From: Sycon ciliatum
Lineage: Eukaryota; Porifera; Calcarea; Leucosolenida; Sycettidae
Direction of reading: 5' to 3'
DNA: 64,000 nucleotides
Assembly: GCF_964019385.1 (NCBI RefSeq)
Contig: NC_088651.1
Coordinates: forward strand, 228,091-292,090
In this document: positions 51,309-64,000 of the stretch, piece by piece
Position numbering within the stretch: the stretch's first letter is position 1
Layout: the number at the start of each line of letters is the position of its first letter
Program-made: the position numbers and the translations under genes
Notes under the pieces: model-generated
Database searches by the model: none
What the model saw: the letters and a program-made list of their open reading frames with translations, nothing else
What the model was told of the DNA's origin: nothing

Positions 51309-52230
51309 GGGGATAGACAGACAGACAGAGGGGATAGAGTCCTTGGCCTGAGCGAGGAGGAGAAGCGAGAGAGACATTTATACATGTTATATCTGCATGT
51401 GGAAGTGCATGCACATTTCCATTTCCCTGACAAGCCGACACAATGGTATTACCGAAACATGCATACTCGAGATGAGAGCGGGTCACCAACATGCCCTTCC
51501 ACCCAGCACACCCGTCCACACTGTATACGATACAGAGTGCCGGATTCATGCATACGCAGGACACTGAGGTCTCACCGGCAGGTGCCATGGTGGGGTCACA
51601 ATGCAGCAGGCCTCATCGTGGAAGTACACGCACAACATCAAGACATACCGACGCTTTAACCACGCGCCGCTCCAGCCTGCGCCTGCACCGGCTGCTCGTA
51701 CATGCGTCATATTTACAACCACAGATGCGAACACACAGCTCCAGGTTTCAGTCCAGCCGCAGATTTCAGACTAGCCGCAGGCTTCGGGGTGGCCACAGAC
51801 TTCACGGTGGCTGCACATTTCGCTGGAGGACCAGATGGAATGCCACCAGTAGCCACACCTGAATGCTACCAGGGATCAGCTTGTCGCATGACAACATCCA
51901 CATCATGAGGTGGACACAGGTATTGGCACAGTGGCTCGCAGTATCCACTGTATCAGGCGGACACAGGAATCGGCACATCGGCTGACAACCAAAATCAATA
52001 CACACGGAACGGTTTGTACACACATGCACAAACACACGGAACGGTTTGCTCGCGGGTACAACTGTGTACGAGCAGCAGCACCGCAGACTGTTAGTGCAAG
52101 TCATCTTACGCAGGCGTACAGTGGACATGAATAGAGATCGCCACGAAGCTTCCCGCCAAGTCTTCACAAGCCTCCGTCATTACCACCATCCTCGTCACCA
52201 CCACCACCATTATTGTGCTGCCTGTCTCTC
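50536..52230. other. Raptor 3' flank, no gene recognised
   Basis: Contains a (CAGA/GAGA) microsatellite at 51150-51335 and otherwise unremarkable sequence. A minus-strand AATAAA (TTTATT at 51011-51016) lies 1.2 kb past the Raptor stop and could be its poly(A) signal. The ORFs here have no recognisable motif. Confidence 0.4.
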
Positions 52231-63975
<11,745 letters not shown>

Positions 63976-64000
63976 CTGCAGGCCGGCATACACACACACA

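Noticed and set aside
51146..51588. Cys/Leu/Ser-rich ORFs near 51.2 kb
   Set aside because: Read from a CAGA/GAGA microsatellite.

Overview
This is nuclear DNA from an animal, very probably an invertebrate. It carries three spliced, conserved metazoan genes with GT-AG introns: a casein kinase 1 delta/epsilon-type kinase, mitochondrial adrenodoxin reductase, and the C-terminal part of Raptor (mTORC1). Around them lie dense microsatellites, many terminal-inverted-repeat (TIR) elements and an intact Ty3/gypsy retrotransposon. I cannot name the phylum from sequence alone. The Raptor and kinase proteins align clearly with vertebrate relatives but differ at many positions.

Layout. 1-724: flank 3' of the kinase gene. 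725-7081 (-): CK1-like kinase, 8 coding exons, 337 aa, complete. 7082-7778: 0.7 kb head-to-head intergenic region, a likely bidirectional promoter. 7779-47018 (+): adrenodoxin reductase (FDXR), 14 coding exons, about 509 aa, complete, spread over 39 kb. Intron 1 (5.8 kb) is a stack of nested transposons. Intron 9 holds a hAT-like element with an 8-bp target duplication. Intron 11 holds retroelement remnants bracketed by palindromic repeats and a 53-bp satellite inside a TIR element. Intron 13 (18.6 kb) contains, on the opposite strand, an uninterrupted 11.6-kb ORF (29839-41433, 3,864 aa from the first ATG). It is rich in Gln/His/Ser/Thr and unlike any protein I recognise. A tandem array carrying five perfect TGACGTCA (CRE) palindromes lies 1.1-1.5 kb upstream of it. 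47019-52230: intergenic space between convergent genes, with a TTAA-flanked foldback element beside an unoccupied copy of its own target site. 52231-63975 (-): the last 11 coding exons of Raptor (417 aa); the rest of the gene lies beyond the right edge. 58902-63486: a Ty3/gypsy element inside a Raptor intron.

The three housekeeping genes act in different compartments: cytosolic/nuclear kinase signalling, mitochondrial electron transfer to ferredoxin, and TOR complex 1 scaffolding. I see no pathway linking them. What stands out is the nested giant gene and a transposon stratigraphy in which empty sites inside the same window let target duplications (TTAA, TTA, TAA, TA, 8 bp) be read directly. 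All exon boundaries were derived by hand from frame, splice dinucleotides and family homology. The reading phase closes exactly across every junction of all three genes.
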